The translations under genes were made by a program, and so were the position numbers. The notes under the pieces are model-generated. The model made no database searches, was not told where the DNA came from, and was given only the letters and a program-made list of their open reading frames with translations. A stretch of DNA of 64,000 bases from Okapia johnstoni (taxonomy: Eukaryota; Chordata; Mammalia; Artiodactyla; Giraffidae). Shown piece after piece: positions 49,756-62,513 of this stretch. The stretch's first letter is position 1. Each line of letters begins with the position of its first letter. The stretch spans positions 120,244,501 to 120,308,500 of the forward strand of contig CM044308.1 of the NCBI GenBank assembly GCA_024291935.2, written 5' to 3'.

Positions 49756-52470
49756 AGAATGGGTGAATTTAACTCAGATGACCATTATATCTACTACTAG
49801 GGGCAAGAATCCCTTAGAAGAAATGGAATAGCCATCATAGTCAATAAACGAGTCCAAAATACAGTACTTGGATGCAATCTCAGAGACAACAGAATGATCT
49901 CTGTTCGTTTCCAAGGCAAACCATTCAATATCACAGTAATCCAAGTCTATGCCCCAACCAGTAATGCTGAAGAAGCTGAAGTTGAATGGTTCTATGAAGA
50001 CCTATAAGACCTTCTAGAACTAACACCCAAAAAAGATGTCCTTTTCATAATAGGGGACTGGAATGCAAAAGGAGGAAGTCAAGAAACACCTGGAGAAACA
50101 GGCAAATTTGGCCTTGGAGTACAGAATGAAGCAGGGCAAAGGCTAATAGAGTTTTGCCAAGAGAACGCACTGGTCATAGCAAACACACTCTTCCAACAAC
50201 ACAAGAGAAGACTCTATACATGGACATCACCAGAGTCAATACTGCAATCAGTTTGACTGATTATATTCTTTGCAGCCAAAGATGGAGATGTTCTATACAG
50301 TCAGCAAAAACAAGACTGGGAGCTGACTGTGGCTCAGATCATGAACTCCTTATTGCCAAATGCAAACTTAAATTGAAGAAAGTAGGGAAAACCACTAGAC
50401 CATTCAGGTATGACCTAAATCAAATCCTTTACAATTATACAGGGGTAGTGACAAATAGATTCAAGGGATTAGATCTGATAGACACAGTGCCTGAAGAACT
50501 ATGGAGAGAGGTTCATGACATGGAACAGGAGGCAGTGATCAAGACCACCCCCAAGAAAAAGAAATGCAAAAAGGCAAAACGGTTGTCTGAGGAGGCCTTA
50601 CAAATAGCTGTGAAAAGAAGAGAAGCGAAAAGCAAAGGAGAAAAGTAAAGATATACCCATTTGAATGCAGAGTTCCAAAGAATAGCAAGGAGAGATAAGA
50701 AAGCCTTCCTCAGTGATCAATGCAAAAAAACAGAGGAAAACAATAGAATGGGAAAGACTAGAGATCTCTTCAAGAAAATCAGAGATACCAAGGGAACATT
50801 TAATGCAAAAATGGGCACAATAAAGGACAGAAATGGCATGGACCTAACAGAAGCAGAATTTATTAAGAAGAGGTGGCAAGAATACACAGAAGAACTGTAC
50901 AAAAAAGATCTTCACAACCCAGATAATCACGATGGTGTGATCACTGACGTAGAATCAGACATCCTGGAATGTGAAGTCAAGTGGGTCCTAGGAAGCATCA
51001 CTAAGAACAAAGCTAGTGGAGGTGATGGAATTTCAGTTGAGCTATTTCAAATCCTAAAGGTTGATGCTGTGAAAGTGCTGCACTCAATATGCCAGCAAAT
51101 CTGGAAAACTCAGCAGTGGCCACAGGACTGGAAAAGGTCAGTTTTCATTCCAATCCCAAAGAAAGGCAATGCCAAAGAATGCTCAAATTACTGCACAATT
51201 GCACTCATCTCACACGCTAGTAAAGTAATGCTCAAAATTCTCCAAGCCAGGCTTCAACAGTACGTGAACCGTGAACTTCCAGATGTTCAAGCTGGATTAA
51301 GAAAAGGCAGAGGAACAAGAAATCAAATTGCCAACATCCGTTTGATCATCAGAAAAGCAAGCGAGTTCCAGAAAAACATCTACTTCTCCTTTATTGACTA
51401 TGCCAAAGCCTTTGACTGTGTGCATCACAATAAACTGGAAAATTCTTAAAGAGACAGGAATACCGGACCACCTGACCTGCCTCCTGAGAAATCAGGAGGC
51501 AGGTCAAGAAGCAACAGTTAGAACTGGACATGGAACAACACACTGGTTCCAAATTGGGAAAGGAGTATGTCAAGGCTGTATACATACTGTCACCCTGCTT
51601 ATTTAACTTATATGCAGAGCACATAATGAGAAACGTTGGGCTGGATGAAGCACAAGCTGGAATCAAGATTTCTGGGAGAAACATCAATAACCTCAGATAT
51701 GCAAATGACACCACACTTAGGGCAGAAAGCAAAGAAGAACTAAAGAGCCTCTTGATGAAAGTGAAAGAGGAGAGTGAAAAAGTTGGCTTAAAGCTCAACA
51801 TTCAGATAACTAAGATCACGGCATCTAGTCCCATCACTTCATGGGAAATAGATGGGGAAACAATGGAAACCATGACAGACTTTATTTTTGGAGGGCTCCA
51901 AAATCACCGCAGATGGTGACTGCAGCCATGAAATTAAAAGACACTTGCTCCTTGGAAGAAAAGTTATGACCAACCTAGACAGCATATTAAAAAGCAGAGA
52001 CATTACTTTGCCAACAAAGGTCCTCTAGTCAAAGCTATGGCTTTTCCAGTAGTCATGTATGGATGTGAGAACTGGACTATAGAGAAAGCGGAGTGCCAAA
52101 GAATTGATGCTTTTGAACTGTGGTGTTGGAGAAGACTCTTGAGAGTCCCTTGGACTGCAAGGAGATCCAACAAGTCCATCCTAAAGGAAATCAGTCCTGA
52201 ATATTCTTTGGAAGGACTGATGCTGAAGCTGAAACTCCAATCCTTTGGCCACCTTATTCGAAGAACTGACTCACTGGAAAAGACCCTGATGCTGCGTAGG
52301 ATTGGGGGCAGGAGGAGAAGGGGACGACAGAGAATGAGATGGTTGGATGGCATCACCAACTCAACAGACATGAGTTTGAGCAAGCTCCGGGAGTTGGTGA
52401 TGGACAGGGAGGCCTGGCGTGTTGTGGTCCATGGGATTGTAAAGAATCGGACACAACCGAGTGACTGAAC
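49756..52470 (+). mobile_element. Longest BovB LINE in the window (about 2.7 kb), ORF2 broken
   Basis: This BovB (RTE clade) retrotransposon is 5'-truncated within the endonuclease domain. The EN block GDWNAKGG is at 50053-50076, and SDHELLIAK follows near 50335-50360. The RT region includes SVFIPIPKKGNAKECSNY (about 51140-51195) and YAKAFDCVHHNKL (about 51396-51437). The C-terminal domain runs to the 3' end near 52470. Lesions: TAG for a Cys codon near 49797, TAA near 50005, several frameshifts (near 50170-50250, 50650, 51435, 51580, 51900, 52025), and the catalytic YADD reads YAND at 51698-51709. The longest open piece is 262 codons (50661-51449). Not active. Confidence 0.94.
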
Positions 52471-52911
52471 TGAACACTACTGATACAGACAAACTGTGAA
52501 AAATCAAAAAGATACAAACTGAAAAAAGGTAACTCACTGATCAGCAACACCAAACAATTCATTTTAATGGGCTCCAAAGACTTATATGAACAGATTGAAA
52601 CTGAGGTTGACACTGATTTTTATAACTAGAAGTACATATTTCAAGTACGTATTTCCAGGATTTTACTGATTTACTATATTTATAATGAAATAAAAAATAT
52701 GGATGTGAACACAAATGAGATCAATTTTATGAAAGGATAAAATATAAAAAATATTTCCAGTATTTTTCTTCACCCAAATGGAAACTGTTACCCATTAAGC
52801 ATTAACTTCTCATTCCCCACAATGCTGGTAACCTCAAATCTACTTAAAAAAAAAAAATCTACCCCTTCACTGAGCTTGTTTTTAAATTAACTAATTATTA
52901 ATACTTATTTA

Positions 52912-53204
52912 ATTTTTGGCTGCGCTGGGTCTTCATTGCTGTGCGTGGGCCTTCTCTAGCTGTGGCAAGCAGAGGTTACTTTTTGTTGCAGCACATGGGC
53001 TTCTCACTGAGGTGGTTTCTCTTTATTTAAGAGCACGGATTCTAGGCGTGGGGCTTCAGCAGTTGTAGCATGTGTGCTCAGCTGTTGCAGCACGTCAGCT
53101 TAGGTTGCTCCATGGCATGTGGAACCTTCCTAGACCAGGGATCAAACCCACATCCCTTGTATTGGCAGGAGGATTCTTAACCACTGGACCACAAGTGAAG
53201 TCCC
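52912..53204 (-). mobile_element. CHR-type SINE, near full length
   Basis: TTTTTGGCTGCGCTGGGTCT at the left, AGCACATGGGCTTCTCACTG, TTGCTCCATGGCATGTGGAA, then the box B relic AGACCAGGGATCAAACCCA and head GGACCACAAGTGAAGTCCC at the right. Confidence 0.88.
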
Positions 53205-53214
53205 TCCAAATCTA

Positions 53215-54520
53215 TTGTTTGTCTTTATAACAAATCTGAATTCTGTTGATAGTTGATTTATGTGGAATCATACAATATCTTTCTATGTCTAGATTATTTT
53301 ATTTACCATGTTTTCAAGGTTCATCTATCTACATTGTAGCATGTATAAAAACCTCATTTATTTTTATGGCTGAGTAATATTCTGTGTATATACTACACTT
53401 TGTTTATCCATTCATCTATTGAGGGTACTTGGGGTTATTTCTACCTTTCTGATAATATGGATAACGTGGCTTAACAGTGAACTACAAGTTTCTGTACTTA
53501 CATTTGAGTCCTGGTTTTCAGTTCTTTTGGATATTTACATTAGAGGAGAGTCACAGAGTAATTCTATGCTTACATTTTTGAGAAACCACCGAACTCTTTT
53601 TCATAGCAGCTGAATCACTTCACATTCCCACCAGCAACCTAGGAGTGTTCCAATTTCTCCACATCTCCACCAATACTCATTACTGTTTTTAAAAGAATAA
53701 TAGCTATCCTAATACATGCGAAGAGGTACTCCCTTATGGTTGGATTTGCATTTCCCCAACAACTAATGATGTTGAGAATTTGTGCACTTATTGGCCATTT
53801 GTATCTTTTCCTTGGAGAAGTGTTTATTCAAGTCCTTTGCCCATTTTTTAATTGGGTTGTTAGTCTTTTTATTGTTGAGTTGCGTAGTTCTTTAAACATC
53901 CTGAATATTAAATCCTTATCTGATATATGACTTATAAACATTTTCTCCCTTTTTGTGGGTTCTCTTTTCACTCTCTTGATACTGTATCCTTTGATGTACA
54001 AGAGGTTTTAATTTTAGCAAAGTTCCATTTATCTATTTTCTTTCTTTTGTGGCCTCTACTTTCAGTGTCTTATTTAAAAAACCACTGCCCAATCATTATG
54101 CAGATTTGTCTCTATATTTTCTTCTAAGTGTCTTAGAGTTTGAACTCAAGTTTAGGTCTTTGATGAATTTTGAGTTAATTTTTACATATGGTATAAGGTA
54201 AGGATCCAATCTCTCTCTTTTGCATGTGGATATTCAGTTTTCCCTGAGCTTCCATGGTGCCTCAGTGGTAAGGAATCCACCTGCTGATGTAGGAGATATG
54301 GGTTTAATCCCTGGGTCGGGAAGATCCCCTGGAGAAGGAAATGGCAACCCATTCCAGTATTCTTGCTGGGAAATCCCATGGACAGAGGAGCCTCTGTCCA
54401 TATATATAACCTCTGTATTCAGTGCAGAGGTTACAAAGTGTTGGACACGAAGTAAGGGACTAAACAATAACCATATTCAGTTTTCCTAGCACCTTTTGTT
54501 ACAAGGACTGTCCTTATAAA
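53215..54520 (-). mobile_element. L1 fragment (3' ORF2 and 3' UTR), interrupted by a Bov-tA
   Basis: Reverse L1 words in order are ATGGCTGAGTAATATTCTGT, CCATTCATCTATTGAGGGTA, ATTTCTCCACATCTCCACCA and TGCATGTGGATATTCAG. After the SINE at 54244-54472 the L1 resumes as CAGTTTTCCTAGCACCTTTT. Open frames on both strands are by-products. Confidence 0.85.
54244..54472 (+). mobile_element. Bov-tA SINE in L1 with exact 14-bp target-site duplication
   Basis: The head is CTTCCATGGTGCCTCAGTGG, the box B relic GGGTTTAATCCCTGGGTC, and the body runs to GGACACGAAGTAAGGGAC. ATATTCAGTTTTCC flanks it at 54230-54243 and 54473-54486. Confidence 0.93.
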
Positions 54521-55930
54521 CGGTGAAACAATAGGAACCAATTTAAACATAACTTGATATGTGCTACATTTTTTGTCACAAAAGACAGCTTCAAAAAAGG
54601 GAATATGAAGAACAAACAAATACTCAGACAGTTAATCAGCGTTTTTTGAGATTCCTGTAATACTATAAGCAAAGCCTAATGCTGACTGCTCTGAGGGTAA
54701 TACACTTAATCTAAGGTACAATCTGAATTTTTTTGAGAAGCTAAAAATTTATTTGGGGAAGTAAGCCACTACACCAGCCAATTTAAATAATTTGAGGCAT
54801 GCATGGAGCCAGGCCAAATGAGAGCTTCAGATAATACGCACCATGGGAATTTGGAAGAGGCAGTTATCACTGCCAGCAGGGACGAAAATTTCTTTGTTGG
54901 CATTAGTGTTAATTGAGCCACATAAATCATTTTGAAAGAACAAAAGAAAAACAGAAAACTGAAGTTTATATATATACACCCTCTCTAGCATGTTCCAAGT
55001 AACTAGTTACATTACTAACAGCTTTTCATTGAAGGACTAATGTGATGAAATTTATAAAACATATGCAACTAGTACAATGAATTTGTTTCCAGTATTTTTA
55101 AGACAGTCACAGGAAATATGACAATTTTTCCTGTTTTTCATATTCAACAAATTCAATATATGGCATTTCCTTTTTAATTCTTTTAAAGCACAACGTAATC
55201 TCTAACATTTGAACGTGTTTGAAAACTGCCTCTTCTGTGGGCATTGTATTCATGTTCACTTTAATTAAGACATTTAAGAGATGCGCTTCACATTTTCTAT
55301 TTTGTAAGAAATTGTAAAGGGAAAAAAAGTTAAAGGGAACATAAAACTTAATAATTCCAAATAATAAATTGAAAAATAATTCAAATGGTAATAGGAAGTC
55401 TTTAGCAACTGAACTATTTCTCAATGACAGACACCTGAATGAATTTAGGCATATAAAAAATGCTTTGTGTGGATATACAGATTAAAATACATTTACCACT
55501 GATCCTGTAGTTCAAAATTTCCCAAAATATATTAACCAAGCCATAAAAAGAATAATTGATACTACTGAAAGTAAAATCATCATATAGTTTGATCTCACCT
55601 CAAATACAATAAAGCTTAGTTTATTAAGAAATGTCTGACCTTACTTTAGTATTACAACAACTCAGAAAATGAAATGAAATATAATACTTACCAAATTTGG
55701 ATTGATATATAACCATTTGCTATGTGTTTATCAAATTTTATAAACATCAGTAAAACTTTACAAAGTAATATATTTGCATTATTCCTTTTTCCTGCTATTG
55801 TCTCCTTGGCATCAATACTTGGGGGTACCTATAGTTTCCTGCCTTCCTTCTGTATGTTATTCACAAAGAGAAGCTCTAGAGATTTCTTTTCCACAGAAGT
55901 TAGGTAGTTGGTGACTTTATGAATTAATTA

Positions 55931-56197
<267 letters not shown>

Positions 56198-56399
56198 CTA
56201 CAAAAAAAATATAAGAAATCTTTGATGAGAAATATTAAAGAAAATGGAATTATCACGATGTTATTTTAATGTTACCTTAATCACTACACATTAATAGAAA
56301 AATGTTAGCTTTTAAAGAACAAGAATTCACCCAAGTATTTCAAGATGCAACAGATAATATGAAAAAACAATCACTCCCAGAATCTTCAAGGTTTACTTT

Positions 56400-56680
56400 T
56401 TTAAAAACCAATTTCAAATTTATGTGGGTATAATTTACATATAGTAAGAGTCATTGTTTTAGATCTGTAGTTCAATAAGTTTTGACAATTATATTTAGTC
56501 ATATAACCATAACTAATCAAGATATAGATACACAGCATTTCCATCAATGCAAAAAGTTCCCTTGTGTCCTTTTATAGTCAACCTACTTTCACTAACACGA
56601 GTTTCTGGAAACCATGATTTCTTGCTTGATTCTTATTTTATTTATCCATACATCTCATTTGTAAGAATGCTATCCCCTGT
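56400..56680 (-). repeat. Old L1 3' region fragment
   Basis: GTGGGTATAATTTACATATA, AATAAGTTTTGACAATTATA, ATAACCATAACTAATCAAGA and AGTTCCCTTGTGTCCTTTTA form the reversed order of an old L1 3' region, like 25313-25860. Confidence 0.65.
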
Positions 56681-56754
56681 AAGAAACCTCCTGTGCCCCT
56701 ATTCTTTTAGGTATACTTTGAGAATACAACTTTTTTCCTTACTTAAAAAAGTTG

Positions 56755-57025
56755 ACGCAGACACAGAAAAATAAACTTATGTTTACCAAAGGGAATAGTG
56801 GGGGGGGGAGGGAAATTAGGAGTTTGCGATTAACACATATACACTACTATATATAAAACACATAAACAAGGACATGCTGTATAGCCCAGGGAACTATATT
56901 CAGTATCTTGCAATCACTACAATGGAAGAGACTCTGAAAAAGTATATACATACACATATATAACTGAATCACTTTGCTGTACACTTGAAACTAACATAGC
57001 ATTATAAAGTAACTATATTTCAAAA
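56755..57025 (+). repeat. L1 3' UTR end fragment
   Basis: GACGCAGACACAGAAAAATA, TGCTGTATAGCCCAGGGAAC, TGGAAGAGACTCTGAAAAAG and ACTGAATCACTTTGCTGTAC are the ruminant/mammalian L1 3' UTR. A run of nine G is present near 56800. Confidence 0.8.
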
Positions 57026-57249
57026 AACAATAGTTGATGAAGTAACTGCCTCCTTTATCTTTCTCACTGAGGTCGTAAAACAAAAATAAAATTCTGGAAC
57101 CAGTACCAATGAGCTTTTCTTTTAAAGTAATTTTTTCTATGGAAGCTTTTGTGCTGCTTTGTACCTTTATTTTGAAACATTATAAATTAATAATAATCAC
57201 ATTAGATTAAAATGAATTAATATTTAGACGTGTGATAAAGGTTTAAATA

Positions 57250-57430
57250 CAATCGTTCTCAAATGAACATGTATGCCAATATGAGGTATATGCATAATAA
57301 CCAACAAGAGGCTTTGTTAAAAATATAAATTCCTGGGTCCCCTAAGCATAAATTGATTCAATAAGTTGACATGGGAATGTGTATATTTTAAACAAGCTCC
57401 TTTAGGGTTTCAAGTAGGTTCTTATAGTCT
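57250..57430 (+). repeat. MER20-like hAT fossil, low confidence
   Basis: TTGTTAAAAATATAAATTCC, TGGGTCCCCTAAGC and ACAAGCTCCTTTAGGG resemble the MER20 core (AAATTCCTGGGCCCC...). The ends are poorly conserved. Confidence 0.4.
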
Positions 57431-57439
57431 ATTAAGGGT

Positions 57440-57545
57440 CAGAAAATAAGCAACCTCAGAAAAATCACTTAACCTTTCTGGACCTACTCTTTAGCAAGGC
57501 AAAAGAATTAGATTCATTTGATGACTTTATCTAGTTCCAAAATTA
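57440..57545 (+). repeat. MIR fragment
   Basis: GAAAAATCACTTAACCTTTC, TGGACCTACTCTTTAGCAAG and GATGACTTTATCTAGTTCC follow the MIR core order; the fragment is short. Confidence 0.5.
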
Positions 57546-57699
57546 AAAAACCCTAAATACAATCAAGCTGTCAATAAAATCTATTGTTAATTTCCAAGGT
57601 TCTCATGAAATGTAAGCTCTAGAAGTTGGACGTTCTTAACATGTTGCTCTAACATACATGATGCCAGTATTCACTTTAAAACATACTGTAAACAAAGTT

Positions 57700-57925
57700 T
57701 ATAGTACAGTTGCCATAAGCATAATTTCTAGAACCAGAGGTTCTGGCCTCTGCCTCTTACAGAGTCTTGCTTTCCTCTTCTATAAAATGGTAATGATAAA
57801 ACACCTTCAGGACCTACATTCTGGGGATACTGTGAGGTTTCAATTAGTCAATTTATATAAATATACTTGACTTAGTGCTGGGGGTATAGTAAGCCCTCAG
57901 AAAGTATTAACCATTCACTGTTATA
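57700..57925 (+). repeat. MIR SINE fossil
   Basis: TTTCCTCTTCTATAAAATGG, TAATGATAAAACACCTTCAG, GGGATACTGTGAGGTTTCAA and TGGGGGTATAGTAAGCCCTC give a clear MIR core and 3' end. Confidence 0.75.
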
Positions 57926-59848
57926 AGGAAAAATATTGTACTTGTAGAAAAAATTATACACACACATATGGATGTGTATATAGACACACATATAGTAAGT
58001 GATCTGTGGATTTAAGAAAGTCTTTTTAAACCACATGGTAAAAGAATTTGTGGTTCAAAGACAAACTGAATAAGATGCAGCAGTGAAAATAAAACATTAA
58101 AGAACTCCTATTGCTATTGTCAAAATAAAAGTTGATATAAAGCAAATTTTTTTGTTGCATGTAATATGAAAAAGAAAGATATTCATAAATCTAAGCTCCA
58201 TTTCCCCCTAAATGCAGTGGCACTTCACATTCAAATAAAAATCTATAAAAAGAAGGCCTACACTTGGCACTGAATCAATTAACTATAAAGTTTTTTTCTG
58301 ACTGAGCCAAAAAGAAACCTATGTGAATTTTTAGTCTGTTCCTCTTTTTCTTGAGTTTTAATTCACAGAGAACTATAAATAGTAATAATAAGTTTAAAAA
58401 TAATCATAGAATCTTTCAAAAAGGAATGGTATTTTTTTGAGAAGCTGTGATTAATCATGAAATCTACAACTGTTTCTCTGAATATTATTATGTGCATAAA
58501 AGATATTTCACAGAGAAAAAAGAATTATTTTGTGATCCTACACACACACACATATACACACAAATGCAAGTCTAGTTTGTAGAATTCAGAGGAACTGAAT
58601 CATTAGTGAAAAATTTCTTGTTGTACACTTACAGATAAGCATCAGATGCAATTAAAAAAAACTTGTTAACTTCCACATTTACTGTTTGAAAACACAAAAG
58701 AGAAATGTGATACTACTTAAGGCAAAACAAAAGAAATTCAAGAGTTTGTTCATTATATCCCTACACAACTGTCCTCTAGAAATGAACTCTAGGAGAACAA
58801 AACTTGAAGTTAGACACTAAAATAATGAGATTTCTGGGATACAGAGGAAGAAAAAACTACATTTCTATTCCAGAAATATAAATAAAATATGCACCCCAAC
58901 CGATTAAACAGGTCATTCAACAAGGTAAAAGACTTATTTACAGTTTTAATTTTTAGTGATTCTAAAAAGGGAAAATTTTCAGCAATCTGATGAGAATGTT
59001 TTCCCTAAAGAAAGGACGGTTCACACAATTAAACTGATATATTCTTTCCATAACCACACTAAGAAGTCATGATTACTCAGCCTTAGTGGCAGATGCGGTG
59101 GCTCCCAGACAAAATGAACATGAATAACTCAGCTTCTGGTTGGTTGCTCATTCTCAAGAGCCCATTGAGCCTGTACCTCAACATTTTAGTTCAAACTATC
59201 TTAAGTGATAGGAAGCCTCAAAAGTTGTTACTAACATTATAGGTTAATAGTTCCTAAATATAATGGACTTGATTGAAATAAATATTAGTTTACATGAAGA
59301 ATCCAAACACAAAAACCAAAAGACGACCCTTTAAGAGAATTTTAACAGTTACACGTATTAAATTACCTTTTAAGTCGATTTTCTAAAACCTACAATTTAC
59401 TACAATGTTATCAAACATAAAAGAATCACATTTAAGCCATACTAAATGAAGAAACGAGGGATAAAGACAAAGAGCTGCAGTATAAGCAGCAAAGGCCACC
59501 TGGAAAGATTCACTGCAAAACATACAAGTAATACTATGTACTGAGCAGGAGGTTCCAGCTCTCATGCGGGTAGGCAAGTATTGATATGCATGGGCTAGCG
59601 ATTCTGGCCTGTGGCTGAGGGTTTTCTGCCTTATACCATGAAGTGACTGGAACAGAGATGTTCACTCTTACACGAAATAACTGGAAACCTTACAAAATAC
59701 ATGGAACAATTCTTTTCAGACATTGTACCACAGGCAGTATGGTATTTCTTGACTGCTGAGAAAAGGGATACAGATGCAGAAGCCCTGTGATGACTCTGGC
59801 TTTCCACGTGTAGACACACTGTGTGTCTGCAGCAAAATCCACAGTCCA

Positions 59849-60067
59849 GGGGACTTTCCTGGCGGTCTAGGACTCTGAGCTTCCAATGCCAGGCTCCTGG
59901 GTTCGATCCCTGATCAAGGAACTAAGATGCCACATGCTGCAGAGCAACTAAACCTGGGTGCTGCAGCTACTGAGCCGGTAGGCTCTGGAGTCCCCCCACC
60001 ACAACAAAAAGATCCTGTATGCCGCAACTAAGACCTGAGGCAGCCCAAGAAAAACAAACATTTTTTT
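59849..60067 (+). mobile_element. CHR-type SINE, first of two at the same target
   Basis: The head is GGGACTTTCCTGGCGGTCTA, the box B relic GGGTTCGATCCCTGATCAAG, and the tail AAAAACAAACATTTTTTT. It is flanked by AAAATCCACAGTCCA (59834-59848) and AAAATCCATAGTCCA (60068-60082). Confidence 0.88.
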
Positions 60068-60082
60068 AAAATCCATAGTCCA

Positions 60083-60392
60083 TGGGATTTCCCTGGTGGT
60101 GCAGGGGATAGGAACTGGCCTGCCAATGAAGGGGACACAGGTTTGATCCCTGGTCCAGGAATATTCCGTATGCCACAGAGCAGCTAAGCCTGTATGCCAA
60201 CTACTGAGCCTGAGTGCTGCAACTACTGAAGCCTGTGTGCCCAGAGCCTTTGCTGCACAGCAAGAGAAGCTACCGCAATGAGAAGCTGCACAACGCAACT
60301 AGAGAGTAGCCCCTGCTCACCAAAACTAGAGAAACCCTGGCACAAAGCAACGAACACCCAGTGCAGCCAAAAAGTAAAAGAATAAAAATAAT
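60083..60392 (+). mobile_element. CHR-type SINE, second of two at the same target
   Basis: The head is GGGATTTCCCTGGTGGTGCA, the box B relic AGGTTTGATCCCTGGTCC, a full body and an AATAAAAATAAT-type tail. It is flanked by AAAATCCATAGTCCA (60068-60082) and AAAATCTGTTGTCCA (60393-60407). Confidence 0.88.
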
Positions 60393-61016
60393 AAAATCTG
60401 TTGTCCAAAGAGGAAGACCCTAAGAAAAGCATGGTAGTACTGCTGCATTGAGAAGAAAATTTGAGTTTGGCGGGGCTAAGTGGTTAAAATCTGGGGGGCA
60501 GAATACTTAATGCAGAGAAAAGACTCTCCATTTGTGTATGGGGGTTCCCCTGAGACTCTAGCATACAAAGCTGCATTGCATGCTATGATGAGATTCTATA
60601 AGGCCAGGCAAAGCACAATTAGTGAGAAAAGAAGCTGAACAATTCTAAGACTTCACTCAGGGCTGGGAAACAACTGAACTTCAATGAGCTAGAGTGGAAA
60701 GACTTAGCATTCAGGGATGACCTCGGAAAGAGCCTAATAAAAACTAAATACATCATAATAGAGGTTTTAAAAAGACTTAAATGGACCAAGCCAGCCCACT
60801 AGTAACTTAGTGCCCTGCAAAATAAAAAAATTGATACTATGTAAAGGATGATGACAAAATCCAAATAATCAACCACATTTCATCATCTAATAAGAAATAG
60901 CTAGATATGTGAAACAGTTTGGAAAATATGACCCATAACCTGAAGAAACACTAGTCAATAGAAACAGACCCAGAAATGTTAGATATAATGGAATTAGCAG
61001 ACAAGGCCTTAAAAAT

Positions 61017-62205
61017 ATTCAGTTCAGTTCAGTTCAGTCGCTCAGTCGTGTCCGACTCTTTACGACCCCATGAATTGCAGTACGCCAGGCAATGGCACCC
61101 GACTCCAGTACTCTTGCCTGGAAAATCCCATGGACGGAGAAGCCTGGTGGGCTGCAGTCCATGGGGTCACGAAGAGTCAGACACGACTGAGCAACTTAAC
61201 TTTCACTTTTCACTTTCATGCATTGGAGAAGGAAATGGCAACCCACTCCAGTGTTCTTGCCTGGAGAATCCCAGTGATGGAGGAGCCTGGGAGGCTGCCA
61301 TCTATGGGGTCACACAGAGTCGGACACAACTGAAGTGACTTAGCAGCAGCAGCAGCAGCAGCAGGCCTCCCTGTCCATCACCAACTCCCGGAGTCCACCC
61401 AAACCCATGTCCATTGAGTCAGTGATGCCATCTAACCATCTCATCCTCTGCTGTCCCCTTCTCCTGCCCTCAATCTTTCCCAGCATCAGCGTCTTTTCAA
61501 ATGAGTCAGCTCTTCACATCAGGTGGCCAAAGTACTGGAGTTTCAGCTTCAACATCAGTCATTCCAATGAACATCCAGGACTGATCTCCTTTAAGATGGA
61601 CTGATTGGATCTCCTTGCAGTCCAAGGGACTCTCAAGAGTCTTCTTCTCCAACACCACAGCTCAAAAGCATCAATTCTTTGGTGCTCAGCTTTCTTTATA
61701 GTCCAGCTCTCACATCCATACACGACTACTGGAAAAACCATAACCTTGACCAGATGGACCTTTGTTGGCAAAGTAATGTCTCTGCTTTTTAATATGCTGT
61801 CTAGGTTGGTCATAACTTTCCTTCCAAGGAGTAAGCATCTTTTAATTTCATGGCTGCAATCACCATCTGCAGTGATTTTGGAGCCCAGAAAAATAAAGTC
61901 AGCCACTGTTTCCCCATCTATTTGCCATGAAGTGATGGGACCGGATGCCATGATCTTAGTTTTCCGAATGTTGAGCTTTAAGCCAACTTTTTCCCTCTCC
62001 TCTTTCACTTTCATCAAGAGGCTCTTTACTTCCTCTTAGCTTTCTGCCATAAGGGTGGTGTCATCTGCATATCTGAGGTTATTGATATTTCTCCCAGCAA
62101 ACTTGATTCCAGCTTGTGCTTCCTCCAGCCTAGCATTTCTCATGATGTACTCTGCATATAAGTTAAATAAGCAGGGTGACAATACACAGTCTTGATGTAC
62201 CCCTT
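61017..62205 (-). mobile_element. 5'-truncated BovB LINE interrupted by a BOV-A2
   Basis: Minus-strand reading gives [39 protein letters not shown] and [17 protein letters not shown]. Further right is NLRYADDTTLMAES, which is followed by a stop near 62036. The 3' end lies at 61017 (reversed GTTCAGTTCAGTTCAG). The BovB is split into 61017-61090 and 61367-62205 by the BOV-A2. Confidence 0.92.
61091..61361 (+). mobile_element. BOV-A2 dimeric SINE inserted into BovB
   Basis: Two monomers are joined by TTTCACTTTTCACTTTCATG, with a tail of (AGC)n at about 61342-61364. It joins BovB sequence directly on both sides. The short CAGGC at 61086-61090 and 61362-61366 is the visible part of the target duplication, partly hidden by the tail. 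It is younger than the BovB. Confidence 0.92.
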
Positions 62206-62277
62206 TTCCAAAAAGTTTGTCTGGGTTTCTCTGTTATGTTATGGAAATATTCGAACGAACTTTTGGCCAATCCAGTA
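62206..62277 (+). mobile_element. Mariner-like miniature hairpin element
   Basis: About 72 bp form an imperfect palindrome: left arm CCAAAAAGTTTGTCTGGGTT and right arm whose reverse complement reads GGCCAAAAGTTCGTTCG. The terminal words (GGCCAAAAAGTTCGTTCGGG type) are those of ruminant mariner elements, as I recall them. The left outer end is missing where it meets BovB. Confidence 0.65.
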
Positions 62278-62293
62278 TGTTCAAAGATTTAAA

Positions 62294-62513
62294 CCAATAA
62301 TGAGCAAATTTTAGCCCAGGGGCCAAATTCAGCCTACCACCAGTTTTACAGAGTTTCAAAGAAGGTAACCATGTATACATGGCTATACATATCATCTCTG
62401 GCTAATTCTCTGCTACAATGGTAACACTGAGCAGCTCTGACCGAGACACTGTGGTCTATGAAGTCTAAAACATTTATTATTTGGACATTTACAGAAATAG
62501 TTTGCTGATCCCT
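62294..62513 (-). mobile_element. Non-autonomous hAT-type DNA transposon with exact 8-bp target-site duplication
   Basis: The left end is GAGCAAATTTTAGCCCAGGG, the middle TCTGACCGAGACACTGTGGT, and the right end ACAGAAATAGTTTGCTGATC, the GGCAAACT-type hAT termini. GATTTAAA flanks it at 62286-62293 and 62514-62521; 8 bp is the hAT hallmark. No transposase remains. Confidence 0.8.

Noticed and set aside
50154..51449. Open frames of 164 and 262 codons resembling a reverse transcriptase gene
   Set aside because: They are parts of the broken BovB ORF2, separated by stops and frameshifts, with the catalytic motif mutated downstream. They are not a host gene or an active element.
61605..62039. 144-codon open frame on the plus strand
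   Set aside because: It is antisense to the BovB at 61017-62205.
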